From Byssothecium circinans (taxonomy: Eukaryota; Ascomycota; Dothideomycetes; Pleosporales; Massarinaceae), in the NCBI GenBank assembly GCA_010015675.1, contig ML976981.1, positions 1,372,888 to 1,436,887 on the forward strand: a stretch of DNA of 64,000 bases, read 5' to 3'. Below the pieces are notes generated by a model, which ran no database searches, had not been told where the DNA came from, and saw only the letters and a program-made list of their open reading frames with translations. Made by a program: the position numbers and the translations under genes. Position 1 is the stretch's first letter; the number at the start of each line of letters is the position of its first letter. Shown here piece after piece: positions 43,741-54,896 of the stretch.

Positions 43741-45495
43741 CTAAAAAGCTGCCCCTCCAAGCTCACTATCGCCGTTGAGTGACTGCAAATGCTGCTCCGC
43801 AAGATCTGCCCTAAGCGCGGCATTGCTCGATTCCATTTCAGCTCTATCCCAGTCCTTGATGATAGGGCGCCTTGTGCTCTCTTTCTCCTCAATGAGCTGT
43901 CGAAGCTTCCTAGCTTCATCCTCTAGCTTCGTAATCTTGCTCTTATCGTAGATCTCAGGTGCCTTCTGTCCACCGGGAATCTCTTTCGGTAGATCAGCTA
44001 AGTGGTTTTGGAAGCGCTGAGTCCGGGGGTACGTTGTCGAAGTGCTGTTGCTAGAGCCTCGGAACGGTGGAGCGAACGGAGTCGGTCCGGTACTAGGCCC
44101 ACGCGGGCCAGAAGGCGGGCCACTAGCGAAGTGACCGCCGCCTCGAGGTCCCCAATGTCCTGAACCTCGACGCGGTGGACCAGAGAAATCACGAGGCGCA
44201 TCGTATCCAAACCCCCCACGACCGCCACCTCTAGGGCGGGTCGGTGCAGCAAGGACAGGGTTATGAGAACGTGGAAATGCAGGTGCGTGCGGAGCAGAGC
44301 TCGAAGGACCAGCTGGCGGTGACATGGCGGGTGCAGGATAGCCGCGATTGGAAGGACCAGTGGGAGGCGCTCGTGGGTAGTTGCCATCACCATTGCGGAA
44401 AGAAGATGATGGTCCGCTCGGCGGTGCAAACTCTCGCTCGCGGTCTGACCTAGGACCGGTGGGCGGAGTATCCCTATGTCGTGGAGGAGATCGCTCCCTC
44501 TCCCGCTCACGCTCGCGATTGAACTCTCGGTCTCGGTCGTGGTCTCGTTCGCGGTATGGCGACCTGGGAGCTGAGCCAACATCCCTCATAGGCCTGTCCT
44601 CTGACACAAGAGCAGCCCTGCTGGGGTGGATAGGCGGAGGTGAAGAGCGGCGGGATGTGGCTGCAGACTCCCTGCCTGAGGCCTCGTTGGATGCGTACGT
44701 TTGTCGTGCTGGCGAGATGGATTTTCGTCGCCATGTATCTGCCTGATATGGTTCTGCACGTTCACGTCGTGGAGAAGGCGACCTACGCCTGTAGTCTCGG
44801 CCGTCGCGGGCCGGTGAATACCTCCGAGGAGGGCTGTATGATGTTAGCCAGAGAAATATCTTGCATTGTGTTGACTGACCTCTGTGCACGAGAGCGGGGC
44901 TCTTCGTAGCGGCCGCTGCGACGAGGAGGAGATCGGGCTCCACGGCTTCTGGCCGGCGAGAGATCCCTCTCCCTAGGCGGCGGGGATCGATCACGACGCG
45001 GTGAGCGCGTATATGAGTCGTACTCGCGACGGGGTGGCGATCTAGGTCGAGGGCTCCTAAACCCCTCTCGCCGAGGCGAGTATGCACGTCGCGGCGGAGA
45101 CCGTGGCCTTGCCCTCCAACGGTCGTCGTCGCGCCTGTCGTCACGTCTGGGGCTGCGGGAGCGTCGACGGAACGTGGGCGACCGGCTCCTAGGCCGGGAC
45201 GTGCGACCGCCTGGAGTGTATGTGTCTGCGCCGCTGAGACCGCGACGTGGAGGGGGAGGTGAGCGGGTCGCGCGGTAGCTGTCTATGCGAGGACCAGGCG
45301 AGCGAGGCCGGGGGGAACGAGGCCTGTAGGTGTTGGAGAACCTGTCGTCCCTTTACTCTGTATCAGCTATTCACGAACAGAGCTATCTAATATACTTTCA
45401 AAGCAGGGAAGGGGCTGGCTAGGCAGTGTGGGGAGGGTTGAGGGTGCAACAAACCTTCTCTCGCGATCGCGATCTCGATCTCTGTCCCTATCCAT
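43741..45495 (-). CDS. RS/RGG-rich nuclear protein with C-terminal coiled coil, LGE1-like
   Basis: Three exons (45495-45455, 45350-44880, 44833-43741) encode 534 residues. Exon 1 gives MDRDRDRDRDRERR. Exon 2 in its correct phase is a dense RS domain (RPRSRSPTFRRRSRSPRRD, RREYDSYTRSPRRDRSPP), whereas the longest open frame there is a shadow. Exon 3 continues the RS/RD region, then Gly/Pro/Arg-rich sequence (RPRGGGRGGFGYDAP, GHWGPRGGGHF). It ends with a charged helix: KITKLEDEARKLRQLIEEKE, RRPIIKDWDRAEMESSNAAL, RADLAEQHLQSL. The DWDRAE...ALRADLAEQHL end resembles the LGE1 C-terminal coiled coil, which binds the BRE1 ligase and condenses it for H2B ubiquitylation. RS-domain splicing factors are the main alternative, but there is no RRM. 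Nuclear location is inferred. Confidence 0.75.
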
Positions 45496-46067
45496 CTTTA
45501 CGACAGCAGTGTCGTCCACTCGGTACCTAGATGCAAATAATAGGCTGTATGGGCTGTTTGAGCTTAACGAATGGAGGTGGCGGTTGTGGATGATGTGTGT
45601 GTGGATGCGTCGCGTCGTCAACGGCTGCTGTGATAAAATCGAGGTGATACAATTATGGTGGTGGACCGTGCTCATAGGCTCGACCACTCTGAACACATGA
45701 GAACCCACGCAAAGTGACTTTGGTCCTCCCGACTATCGTCATCCGTATTATGGGGCTCACGTAGCCATTGTCTTGACCATCTTGTAATATCATTATGCAG
45801 TCCACCGTCTCACGCCCTGTGTGCTGAATCTTGATATCGCTTTCATTCACTGTGCACTGTGATCGCTTTGCGATCGCCCCCGTAAACGCTTTCGCACGTT
45901 GCCGCCCTAATGCAAGTATCTTGTGATCCAGGAGATACTGACCATCCATTCCAAACGCCCCTCCATGAGCACCATTGAAAGCTCTGAAATTTCCTTATGC
46001 TGGTATCTTTACAATTCTTTACAGTAACTTCGATTCTTGTCTCCCACATCAATTGACCTGTTGTACC
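45496..46067. other. Tandem intergenic region (CUS1 3', LGE1-like promoter)
   Basis: I see no supported gene. Short frames here are without domains. Confidence 0.6.
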
Positions 46068-47833
46068 CTACCTCGCCTCCCTCTTCTGACGTTTGCGCGA
46101 CTCATCTGCAATCATCTGGCTCAAATCATCTTGATCAATGGCAGACCACTGTCCCTGCATCTCTGCCTTCCTCTGTGCCTCATACTGCTTTCTCAATGCC
46201 TCCTTATCGAGCTTATCACTACTTGCCAAAGCATCAACATCAACAGAGACGTCAATGTCACCAGCCTTGCGCTTGCGTGGACCATTGTCGCCAAAAGTGT
46301 CGCGTCGAGCTGCATCGAGATCGTACGCGTGTTCACCGCCAAAGAAACCTGACGCTTGGATATTCTTCTCCGGGAGGACCTGGTAGGCACTCTTTGGTGC
46401 ACCTGGCTCTTCCGTATCAACGCCTTGTCGTGCCTTGCGAAGAGCAAAGTCACCGGCAATAGTCTCGGTGCCACCAAACTCAGAGAGGGGAACAGCCGAC
46501 GCCGAAGTCATGGACGTCTGGAAGCCGGAAGGATCCAAAGCTCTCTCGTCATCCTCATCCTCATCCTCCTCTTCACCATCGTCCTCCTCCTCGTCGCTTT
46601 CCTCATCTTCGCTCTCCCCTTCCGCTCGTAAAACGCCCCAGATGGTGCGCTCCACGGGCTCACCTTCTTGCGTAGAGGCAGCTTGTTCGGTGAAGATGCC
46701 TTGTCCGAGGGGGTCTCCACCCCAGATTGGTCGGTGTGTGTGTTCATCCATCGGAGGCTTACCCCATTGGCCGGGCGAAAATCCCCACGAAGCACCGGGT
46801 GGAATAGGTGCATTCACTCCAGGTATCTTCAAGTTTGGGTAGGACGGTGGCGGGCCATGGCGTTGTTGGTTGATGAGCCACGGCGGAGGATTTCCCGAGG
46901 TCATTCCAAGGGCGTCTTTTAATTCATCACTGAGCACACCTGGTTTGAGGTGCACTAAGCTGGTCTCAAACTCCTTGCCCTCGTAGTAGACCTCTCCATA
47001 CCGTGTCATCTCCGGCTTGGTCTGCCGGCGGAAGAAAGCGTCGTACAGTTTTTCGTAGTCAATATCTAGCTTGCCTATCTTTCCTTGTACGCGCTCGCGC
47101 TGCTTCTGCCGCATCGTCATCTCAGCATCCTTTGTTTGCACTGCCTCTCGCATCTCTGATATGCCTGTCTCTTGAATGAACTTCGGTAGGGCAAAAGGTG
47201 GCTTCTCGATACCTCGCTTCGAGGACAAGTATTCGCGCTTGAGCGACCAGTGGTTGGGCACCGGGACGACGTTCTTGTGACCTTTGATCGAGATTAATAA
47301 GCGCGGGTCTGAGGATGATACATCTGTCCATTCGACCAGCTCAGGCTTGTCGACCATTGCCTTGAGCTGGGCGATGGACAGCTTGTTCATTTCCTTGCGT
47401 TGCCGCTTGGAAAGCTTCATCCTTGTATCTTCCTCATCATCGGCATCGGGAATGTCATCATCCTCGTAGTAGATCTCGGGCTTTTCATCCTCCTTTGCAG
47501 CTTCTTCTGCAGTTGGCTCACGGAACTTCTCAAAGATGCTCCTGTACTCTTCGAAGAGGGGGTTATCGAAGTCGTATTGGTCGGCGATACTGTCAAGGCT
47601 CATAAGGTCCGTGGCTCGTACCGCCTGTTCATCGTTATTTGTGTGGTCGCTAGGAGCAGGAGATTCGCTCTCACGCGCAGAGTCGCCGGCCTCGGATGGA
47701 GTCTCCTGTATGACGGTTAGCGGAATTTCGAAAGAAGGGCTAGGATACATACGACGCGCTGTGCCTTCTTCTTCTGGCGACGATAGGCGTTCTTGCTCGC
47801 CTTCTTGGCGCTTTTCACCGTAGCTCCCGGCAT
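46068..47833 (-). CDS. CUS1: U2 snRNP SF3b subunit 2 (SF3B145/CUS1)
   Basis: Two exons (47833-47753, 47705-46068) encode 572 residues. Exon 1 gives MPGATVKSAKKASKNAYRRQ then KKKAQRV, the basic N-terminus typical of the family. The 47-nt intron ends CATACAG, and exon 2 resumes at ETPSEAGD. The DUF382 region (about 130-260) contains MKLSKRQRKEMNKLSIAQLK, PELVEWTDVSSSDPRLLI and VPVPNHWSLKREYLSSKRG. The PSP Pro-rich region contains LKPGVLSDELKDALGM, GNPPPWLINQQRHGPPPSYP and LKIPGVNAPIPPGASWGFSP. An acidic run (EDDGEEEDEDEDDERALDP) precedes a conserved helical C-terminus rich in Lys/Arg. SF3b holds U2 on the branch point. A frame from 47870 that ignores the intron gives a false N-terminus. A DNA transposon begins 305 nt upstream of the ATG. 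Confidence 0.95.
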
Positions 47834-48138
47834 GAGTACAGTTGTGGGTGATAGAGCGCGTCTTGCGCAAGAGGTGTGGGGGTTTAGGGCGGATCGCGGG
47901 ACTCGAGGTAGGTCCGCTGAGGCTTCCTGCGCGGTAACGACGTGGCCAACGAGAGGATTAAAGGAACACGTATCCGCGCTTAATGCCTCTAGCTTGAAGC
48001 GGTGGGCGGCGTCGTGGGTGACCGTTCGCTAGAGTGGAGAGTGAATGGAAACTGCTGCCGACGAGCCGATGCTGATGGATTTTGGTTTGGTCACGTGATA
48101 TACTAGTGTGAATAGGGCCAACACAACTCGCTTATCTA
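47834..48138. promoter_or_regulatory. CUS1 upstream region truncated by transposon
   Basis: Only 305 nt of native sequence separates the CUS1 ATG (47833) from the transposon end. The promoter must lie here or reach into, or beyond, the insertion. Confidence 0.5.
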
Positions 48139-48214
48139 AGCTAGCCGACCGGGTAGCTGGCCACCCGTGGATGCTGGCCACCCCTCAGAAATCGGCCACC
48201 CCTCAGAAAATCGT
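48139..48214 (+). repeat. Left terminal inverted repeat
   Basis: It begins AGCTAGCCGACCGGG and matches the reverse complement of 49913-49988. It also contains a direct repeat of GGCCACCCCTCAGAAA, the second copy of which lies at the inner end. In the right repeat the outer copy is altered. Confidence 0.93.
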
Positions 48215-48240
48215 GATATCTCAACACCCACCCTACCAAA

Positions 48241-49893
48241 ATGGATCCCCGTGAAGCAGCTATACAAGCAGCTATTAGCGACGTTATTTCTGGAGTTTTT
48301 CCTAGTCAACGAGCTGCTGCAAAGGCGTACAAGATCCCACGAAGCACGCTTGCTGCGCGTCTACGCGGTACGCAGAGCAACCAAAACAGCCACGTATACC
48401 AGCAGCGATTGACTCCACAACAAGAGGAGTTTCTCGTACNNNNNNNNNNNNNNNNNNNNNNNNNNNNNNNNNNNNNNNNNNNNNNNNNNNNNNNNNNNNN
48501 NNNNNNNNNNNNNNNNNNNNNNNNNNNNNNNNNNNNNNNNNNNNNNNNNNNNNNNNNNNNNNNNNNNNNNNNNNNNNNNNNNNNNNNNNNNNNNNNNNNN
48601 NNNNNNNNNNNNNNNNNNNNNNNNNNNNNNNNNNNNNNNNNNNNNNNNNNNNNNNNNNNNNNNNNNNNNNNNNNNNNNNNNNNNNNNNNNNNNNNNNNNN
48701 NNNNNNNNNNNNNNNNNNNNNNNNNNNNNNNNNNNNNNNNNNNNNNNNNNNNNNNNNNNNNNNNNNNNNNNNNNNNNNNATGGAATATGGATGAGACTGG
48801 GAAGGCCCTAGGTGTATGTGCAAACACTAGAGTACTCGCAAGCAGTTAGAAAAAGAAGGCTTATTATCAGTCTCCAGAGAATCGCGAGTGGGCATATATA
48901 ATCGAGTGCGTATCAGCTACGGGCAAGAAACTACGCTGCGCAGTGATATTTAAGGGCCAGAACCTACAGACTACCTGGTTTCCTGCGACTATTCTAGACT
49001 GGCTTTATACAACCTCACAGAACGGCTGGACATCTAATGCGATTGGAACTGAGTAGCTACAGCGCGTGTTTCTGCCTAATACAGCTCCCTCACGCGATCG
49101 TTGGAGGATACTCATCCTAGATGGCCACGGTAGCCATGTTGACCTGGAATTCCTATGGCTCTGTAAACAGAATAAAGTTCATCTTCTATTTCTACCTGCT
49201 TATTCCTTGCACGTCCTACAGCCTCTAGATCTCTTAGTTTTCTTAGTAGTAAAGCGTTTCTATTAGCAACAGATTCAAGAACTATCCCACCTCAACGACG
49301 CAGCACCTGTTAAAAAGGAACGTTTTATTACTGCCTACCACGCAGCTAGAGAGAAAGGGATTACTGAGAGAGTCGTACGAGCTGGATGGGCTACTGCAGG
49401 CATCTGTCCATTAAATATTGAGCGGGTAGTCAACTCCTCTCAAGTAGCTCAGAGGCCTATTACGCCACCTCGTCAGAACCAACCTCAACCTGCTCAGAGC
49501 TATCTATCTACTCCCCACGGACCTCGCGATCTTTTTATAGCTCAGCGAGAGCTACACGGAAGGCAGAGAATCCATCGCGAGGCTCATCAGCTTATTGAAA
49601 AAGCAGGCAAAGCAATTGCCCTTGCAAATACACACGCAGCGCTGCTGGAAACAGAGAACAAAAGACTACACAGTCAACTTGAGGCCCTTAAGCCTCAACA
49701 GCCACGAAAGAGAATACGGGTAGACCCAAATCAACGCTTTGCAGATATAGATACAATCATGATAGCAAAACAGGCAGCAGATCTTTTAGCGTTACAAAAC
49801 AACGACAAAGCAGCAGAAAAAGAAGCAGAGAGAGCAGCAGCTGAAACAGCAGCTAAAACTCTTCAATCTATGTGTACAGAGTGGCAATTGTAA
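48241..49893 (+). pseudogene. Pogo/Fot1-family transposase, inactivated
   Basis: One reading frame runs from the ATG at 48241 to the TAA at 49891, 551 codons including an N gap. The N-terminus (MDPREAAIQAAISDV, FPSQRAAAKAYKIPRSTLAA) is a psq-type helix-turn-helix. WNMDETGKALG and ILILDGHGSHV carry the first two acidic residues of the DDE_1 catalytic triad. LLFLPAYSLHVLQPLD matches the family's downstream motif. The C-terminus is a Lys/Ala/Glu-rich coiled coil. Three in-frame TAG codons at 48847, 49054 and 49264 break it. In context the first fits a lost Gln, and the second a lost Trp or Gln. C-to-T and G-to-A changes of this kind fit RIP. No frameshifts were needed to read it, so it is a young inactivated copy. 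Confidence 0.9.
48440..48779. other. Assembly gap (340 N)
   Basis: A run of Ns lies inside the transposase. The flanking frames agree if the gap length is taken literally, so the size is probably right or is off by a multiple of three. Gaps in multi-copy transposons are common in short-read assemblies. Confidence 1.
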
Positions 49894-49912
49894 CTAGGTT
49901 GACTGAAATAAA

Positions 49913-49988
49913 CACGATTTTCTGAGGGGTGGCCGATTTCGTGATGTGGCCAGCATCCACGGGTGGCCAGCTACCCGGTCGGCTAGCT
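49913..49988 (-). repeat. Right terminal inverted repeat
   Basis: This is the reverse complement of the left repeat, ending GGCTAGCT before the TA at 49989-49990. The two repeats differ in a six-base block about 43 bases from the ends. Confidence 0.93.
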
Positions 49989-49990
49989 TA

Positions 49991-50344
49991 GCCATATTTT
50001 TGGAAAAGGAAGGAAGAAAGCTCCAGATGATGCTCGATCAAGGTCCAGAACGAGTGATCACGTAGACCCAGTACATGTATATCACTCTCGCTCATCACAC
50101 AGGCCCATCTTTAATGCCTTTTCACAAGTACTTCATCCATCTTGGAAAAGTCGAAAAAAGGTAAACCACTACCATTTCGAACGGTTCTGTTCTGCTCTAG
50201 CCCTTGTTCAAACATATCCATATACTGTATTTGTACAGCTCGAACATACAGCGAAACAACAAGTACCCTTTCTCAGCTCCAACGCCATCACTGCCTATGC
50301 GACAGTCCTCATCACAACTCCAACCCTCTCCTCCTTTTCCATAT
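49991..50344. other. Spacer between transposon and aldo-keto reductase 3' end
   Basis: No gene. It is the 3' flank of the reductase. Confidence 0.6.
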
Positions 50345-51369
50345 CTACGTCCGATCATTCTCATCAAACTTCTTCGTCCAAAACCCACGATAATGCTTCT
50401 GCTCCCCAAGCCTGTTGATTTCCTCTACCTCCTTCGGCGTCAACTTGAACTTTGCAACCCTCAAGTAATCGCTCAACCGCTGCTCTTTAGAACTCGTAGT
50501 AATGGGAACAACATCCTGATCGATGCACCATCTCAGACTAATCTCTCCCGGGCTGACTGCATACTTCTTCGCCAAAGCGGCAATGAAATCGTCCACGGGC
50601 CCTGGAGCAGCTTTGGTGACGGCGGAGAGCGGTCCGTAGGCTGTAGTGGCGATGTTGTGTTGCTTGTGGAACTCAAGGAGCTTGGTGTGTTGAAGGTACG
50701 GGTGGAATTCGATCTGGTTGCAGACGGGAGTTACCTTTGCTGTCTTGAGAGTTGCGGAGAGGTGCGAGGGGAGATAGTTGGATACGCCGATTGATTTTGT
50801 GAGACCCGCGGCTTGTACGGCTTCCATGTCTGCCCAGGCTTTTTGCAGTTGTTCATCCGTTTCCGCCCAGAATGGGCTGTGGATCAGGTAGCTGAGAGTT
50901 TTATCATTAGCATCTGGTTTGTGCATAGAATGAGCGGGGGAATTTACAGATCAACATAATCTAACTGCAGCTTCTTCAAGCTGTCCTTCAACGCGCGCTC
51001 GATATTGTCGATGTTCTTGACCACCTTGGTGACCACGTACAGCTTTTCTCTCGGTACACCACCTTCTTTGATCGCAATACCGAGTTCGGGCTCCGTCCTG
51101 TACACTGTTCACTGCGCATCAGTCATCTCTCAAGTAAAACTAGCCGCCGCAAGCCCTTGGTAGCAGCAAAAGCTGTACGTACTCTCTGCACCATCCAGAT
51201 GCCGATACTCCAATTTAATCGCCGTCTTGACACCATCTACAACCGCCTGATCAAGCTTGCTCTCCTCGCCCTGCTTATACCACGCCGTTCCCGTTCCATA
51301 ACCTAGCATAGGCATCGACGTGCCGTCATTGAGCTTCAAGCTCGGAATCGGGGTGTGAATGTTTGCCAT
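50345..51369 (-). CDS. NADPH-dependent aldo-keto reductase
   Basis: Three exons (51369-51183, 51104-50948, 50891-50345) encode 296 residues, a single (alpha/beta)8 barrel. The AKR tetrad is complete: Asp59 and Tyr64 in HLDGAEMYRTE, Lys89 in YVVTKV, and His119 in YLIHSPF. The NADP-binding end is [20 protein letters not shown] with the SS-K-x-x-R pattern, and [12 protein letters not shown] is the second conserved block. It reduces aldehydes or ketones in the cytosol; the substrate is not evident. It looks like the yeast YDL124w/YPR1-type group. Two introns were placed by phase. The acceptor giving GAE/MYRTE keeps the catalytic Tyr. It is next to PMA1 but there is no functional link. Confidence 0.92.
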
Positions 51370-51893
51370 GGCGAGTCGTTGAAATGTGTTGTTGCCAAAG
51401 TTGTAGTAATCGGGATCGTAGCGCTGTATGAGTTTTGAACATGCAGCCGGTCAAAAGAAGTAGAAGGAGAGGAAACGGAGAAAAGAGCTCTAAAGGTACA
51501 AGTACCGCAAGCATATCCGATCTGAATGTCGAAGTGGGGGAAGCTAATGACGTTATCATTTGCACCCCTCGCACCTCCCACCAAACAAATCTCATCCACT
51601 GAGCAGTTTGAGAATGAAGCCTAACTATTACGTATTGGAGGTAAAAAGCTTGCTGGTGTACATGCTGTGATGTTATATCAAGCTACAGTACATCGAGCGG
51701 TGGTGACAGAAAACCATCTTGAGGTCTACAATACCTAATGAATTAAGAGAGTGATGAAAATACAGACACGGCATCACGATGGACTAAATGCACAAGATGA
51801 ATTAACATATGGAATTGGTATCTAGCTTCCCAAAATGCAATGCATGCAAGCTCCTTCCATTACAATATTAAACAACTCATTTTCCTATGGAGA
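51370..51893. other. Tandem intergenic region (PMA1 3', reductase promoter)
   Basis: No gene was seen. It holds the promoter of the reductase and the PMA1 terminator region. Confidence 0.6.
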
Positions 51894-54800
51894 CTATGCA
51901 CTCTTCTCGTGCTGGGTGGATACACGCTGCAATGAGACAACTAGAGCAAGTTAGTGATGATCGGACGAATTTGAGGGTAGAGAGTAGCTTACCAAAGTCC
52001 TCGAGGGAGCGCTTTTCCTTGTCCTTCTTGGGCGACTTGCCGTGCATGAGGTTATCAAAGCCGACACTGCCCTGGAGAAGATAGTAGATACCGCCCATGA
52101 CGCAGAAGACACCAAATGAGAAAATCCAGATACGGACAACTGCAACAATGCTGGTCTGGCCACCGACGAACCAACCGAAAATACAGAAGAGGGTGGCCAA
52201 GACGTCGACGACGAAAATAGCACCGGCCAACTGCCAGGAGGGGATGGAAGACCAGAAGGGACCGTTGGCACGAGTGATAAAGATCAGCCAGTTCTCAGTC
52301 AAAGAGATCTCGAGGAAGAGGACCTCATCGCGGACACCAAAGTTCTGAACAATACCACCGTCGACTTGTTGGCCAGGGCCGCTCCTGTACGGGAACATGG
52401 TGGTGAGAGTGATCCAAGTGCCGATAGCAAGGACAACACCAAGCAACACGGACATACCCCAGAGCTTGGGCAGGTTCCACTTGACAGGAGTCTTGCTAAA
52501 AGGAGCGTTATCGTAGGCAATGGCGAGGGTGGCGATATCGGCGAAGATGGCAATGAAGACAACAAGCTGAAGGTTGAGGGACTCATTCAAGATGGCGATC
52601 CACAGACCCAGGAAGATCTCGAGATGGAGAGACAGGGCAATACGGTAGACAACGTAGGCGTACATGCGGTGGAAAATCTGGCGAGAAGTCTTCAGAGCAT
52701 CGATGATGGCGGAGAGACCAGGAGCAAGGAAGACGATATCAGCGGCAGAGCGAGCGGCATCAGACGCACCCTCGACAGCAATACCGGTATCGGCCTTCTT
52801 TAGCGATGGAGCATCGTTGACACCGTCACCAGTCATGGCAACGAGGTAACCACGCTGTTGCAGAATCTCGACGACGTTGTACTTGTGTTGCGGGAAAACC
52901 TCAGCGAAACCATCGGCAGCCTCAACGAAATCGTAAACCTCAGATCCAGGCATCTCACCGCCACCACCGAGACCAAGGCGCTCAGCATTGTAGACGTTGG
53001 TGCCGAGACCGAGCTGACGAGAAGTCTCACGGGCGATACCGACGGCATCACCAGTCAACATCTTGATGGACAAACCGAGAGTCTTGGCCTCGTTGATGGT
53101 GCGAGCAGTATCGTGACGGGGCGGGTCAGAGCAAGGCATGATACCGAGGATCTCCCAAGCGTTGTTACCACGCTTGCGAGCAACACCAAGGGAACGGAAA
53201 CCACGGGTAGCGAACTCAGCGACCTTGTTCTTGTAGGCCTCGTCGACAGCCTCGGGAATGGGGTGGTCTTCTTCGACAGTCTTGAGCACGAAGAGGGGAG
53301 CTCCTTTAACACAGATGATGCGCTCGCCCTGAGGAGACTCGACGACAGCCTGGACCTTCTTGGAGACGGGATCGAAAGGATGGAAGTCAATGACCTTGTA
53401 CTTGGAGAGGACCGACTTGGCGCGGGGATAGTACTTGAGCGACTTGAGGAAAGCCTTGTCGATGGCGTCAATACCCTTCTTCTTGCGGGAGGCAGCCAAG
53501 CAGGCAGTGAGCATGAGGTCTTCGGGCTCAACACCAGCGACCGTGTAAGGCTCAGCGAGGGACAGCTTATTCTTGGTCAGGGTACCAGTCTTGTCAGAGC
53601 AGAGAATCTCAACGCCAGCGAGAGACTCGATAGCAGAGAGCTTCTGGACGATAGCCTGCTTCTTGGCGAGGTAGGCAGCACCGACGGCCATGGTGGTGGT
53701 GACAACAGCGGGAAGACCGACGGGGACACCAATGATGGTAATGGCGAGGGTGAACTCGAGGATGTGAACGATGCCGTTGGAGCGGTAGAAAGAGCTGACC
53801 CAGACGACCAAGAGGGTAAGAATGACCAAGATCAATAGAACCGTACCGATGCCGTTGAGCACCTCGGTGAAGTGACCGGTTCCAGAGGAAGCGCTGGCGA
53901 CGAGGGAGGCGGCGCGACCGACAAAGGTAGAATCACCGGTGGCAGTAATGACAGCGAATGCCTCACCACGCTTGACAGCGGAGGAAGCGTAGACAACGTC
54001 GCCAATGTGCTTGTCGACGGCGAGGGATTCACCAGTGATGGCGGACTGATCGATCTGGAGGAACGCGTCCTCGGTGACAATACGGCCATCGGCGGGGATG
54101 ATGGTACCTTCCTCAACCTGAAGGATATCGCCAGGCACGACCTCGGGAGCTTCGATTTCGACGAGGGCGCCGTCACGGAGGACAGTGGCCTTGAGAGCGA
54201 GAGTCTTCTTCAGTTCGGCGACGATGGAGCCGGCCTGGAATTCCTGGATGAAACCGACGCAGGCATTGAGCAAGAGGAGACCGCAGATGACACCGAAATC
54301 GACCCAATCCTGGAGACCGGCGGCGAGAACGGCGGCAGCCTCCATGACGAACTGGATGGGACCGACGAAGAACATGAGGAACTTGAGAACCATATTCTCC
54401 TTATCCTCTGCCGCAGGTTAGAAGCAATTTTGCGAGGTGTTGAGGCGTGACATACCTTTCATCTGATTGAGACCAAACTTCTTGCGACGAGACGTGACCT
54501 CGCTGCTGCTGAGACCAGTGCGAGTGTCCGTCTGGAGCAGCTCCTCGGGAATAACACGAGCAGCACCAGCAGCGGGCGCACCCTCCTCATCCTCATAATC
54601 AATGGCAGCATCCTGAGACTCGAGGTCCTCAATCAGCGCGTCGATGTCCTCATCTTCTTCCTCCTCCTCGGCGAGACCGTTCTTGGGAGGCAGGGACTTC
54701 TCGTTGTACTCCTTCTCGTGCTGCGATGGGGTCAGAAGGGAATCCATGGCGGTAGCGGAAATGCGACTGTGACTTACGATCTGGCCGCTAGGAACGCTGG

Positions 54801-54896
54801 TCCCCAGGTGGTTTGGTGGCGTTGCGCCGGTACGCTGCGAGGGTAAGCTTGAGCTAGAGCCAGGATGCGCGACAGGTGGGTATTTACCTCAGCCAT
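51894..54896 (-). CDS. PMA1: Plasma-membrane H+-ATPase (P3A-type)
   Basis: Five exons (54896-54888 of 9 nt, 54834-54778, 54720-54456, 54407-51993, 51940-51894) encode 930 residues. It pumps protons out of the cell and energises nutrient uptake. Visible parts: an acidic N-tail ([20 protein letters not shown]), the actuator motif TGES, phosphorylation site [11 protein letters not shown] (Asp about 380), the nucleotide-domain KGAPLFVL, the hinge [16 protein letters not shown], ten membrane segments, and the regulatory C-tail ending [20 protein letters not shown], with a Ser-Thr tail like that phosphorylated on glucose in yeast. The tempting start at 54747 (MDSLLTPSQ) falls inside a 57-nt intron with perfect ends. 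The upstream exons supply MAE and [19 protein letters not shown] in phase. A model without the last exon would read into intron and lose the C-tail. Confidence 0.95.

Larger units (their letters stand above)
48137..49990 (+). mobile_element. Pogo/Fot1-type DNA transposon with long TIRs and TA target duplication
   Basis: The element spans 48139-49988 (1850 bp as assembled, including 340 N) and is flanked by TA on both sides (48137-48138 and 49989-49990), the Tc1/mariner/pogo target duplication. The terminal inverted repeats are about 76 bp: the outer 43 bases are identical, then a 6-base mismatch block, then near identity. It carries one transposase frame (listed separately), broken by three stops. 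It lies between CUS1 (-) and the aldo-keto reductase 3' end (-). Confidence 0.93.

Noticed and set aside
43741..45144. 467-codon frame starting MTTGATTTV as the full gene
   Set aside because: Its first ~90 codons are the wrong phase of exon 2. Splice phases demand the RS-domain frame.
54418..54747. PMA1 start at MDSLLTPSQ (54747)
   Set aside because: This ATG lies in a 57-nt intron with ideal ends, and two upstream exons join in phase.
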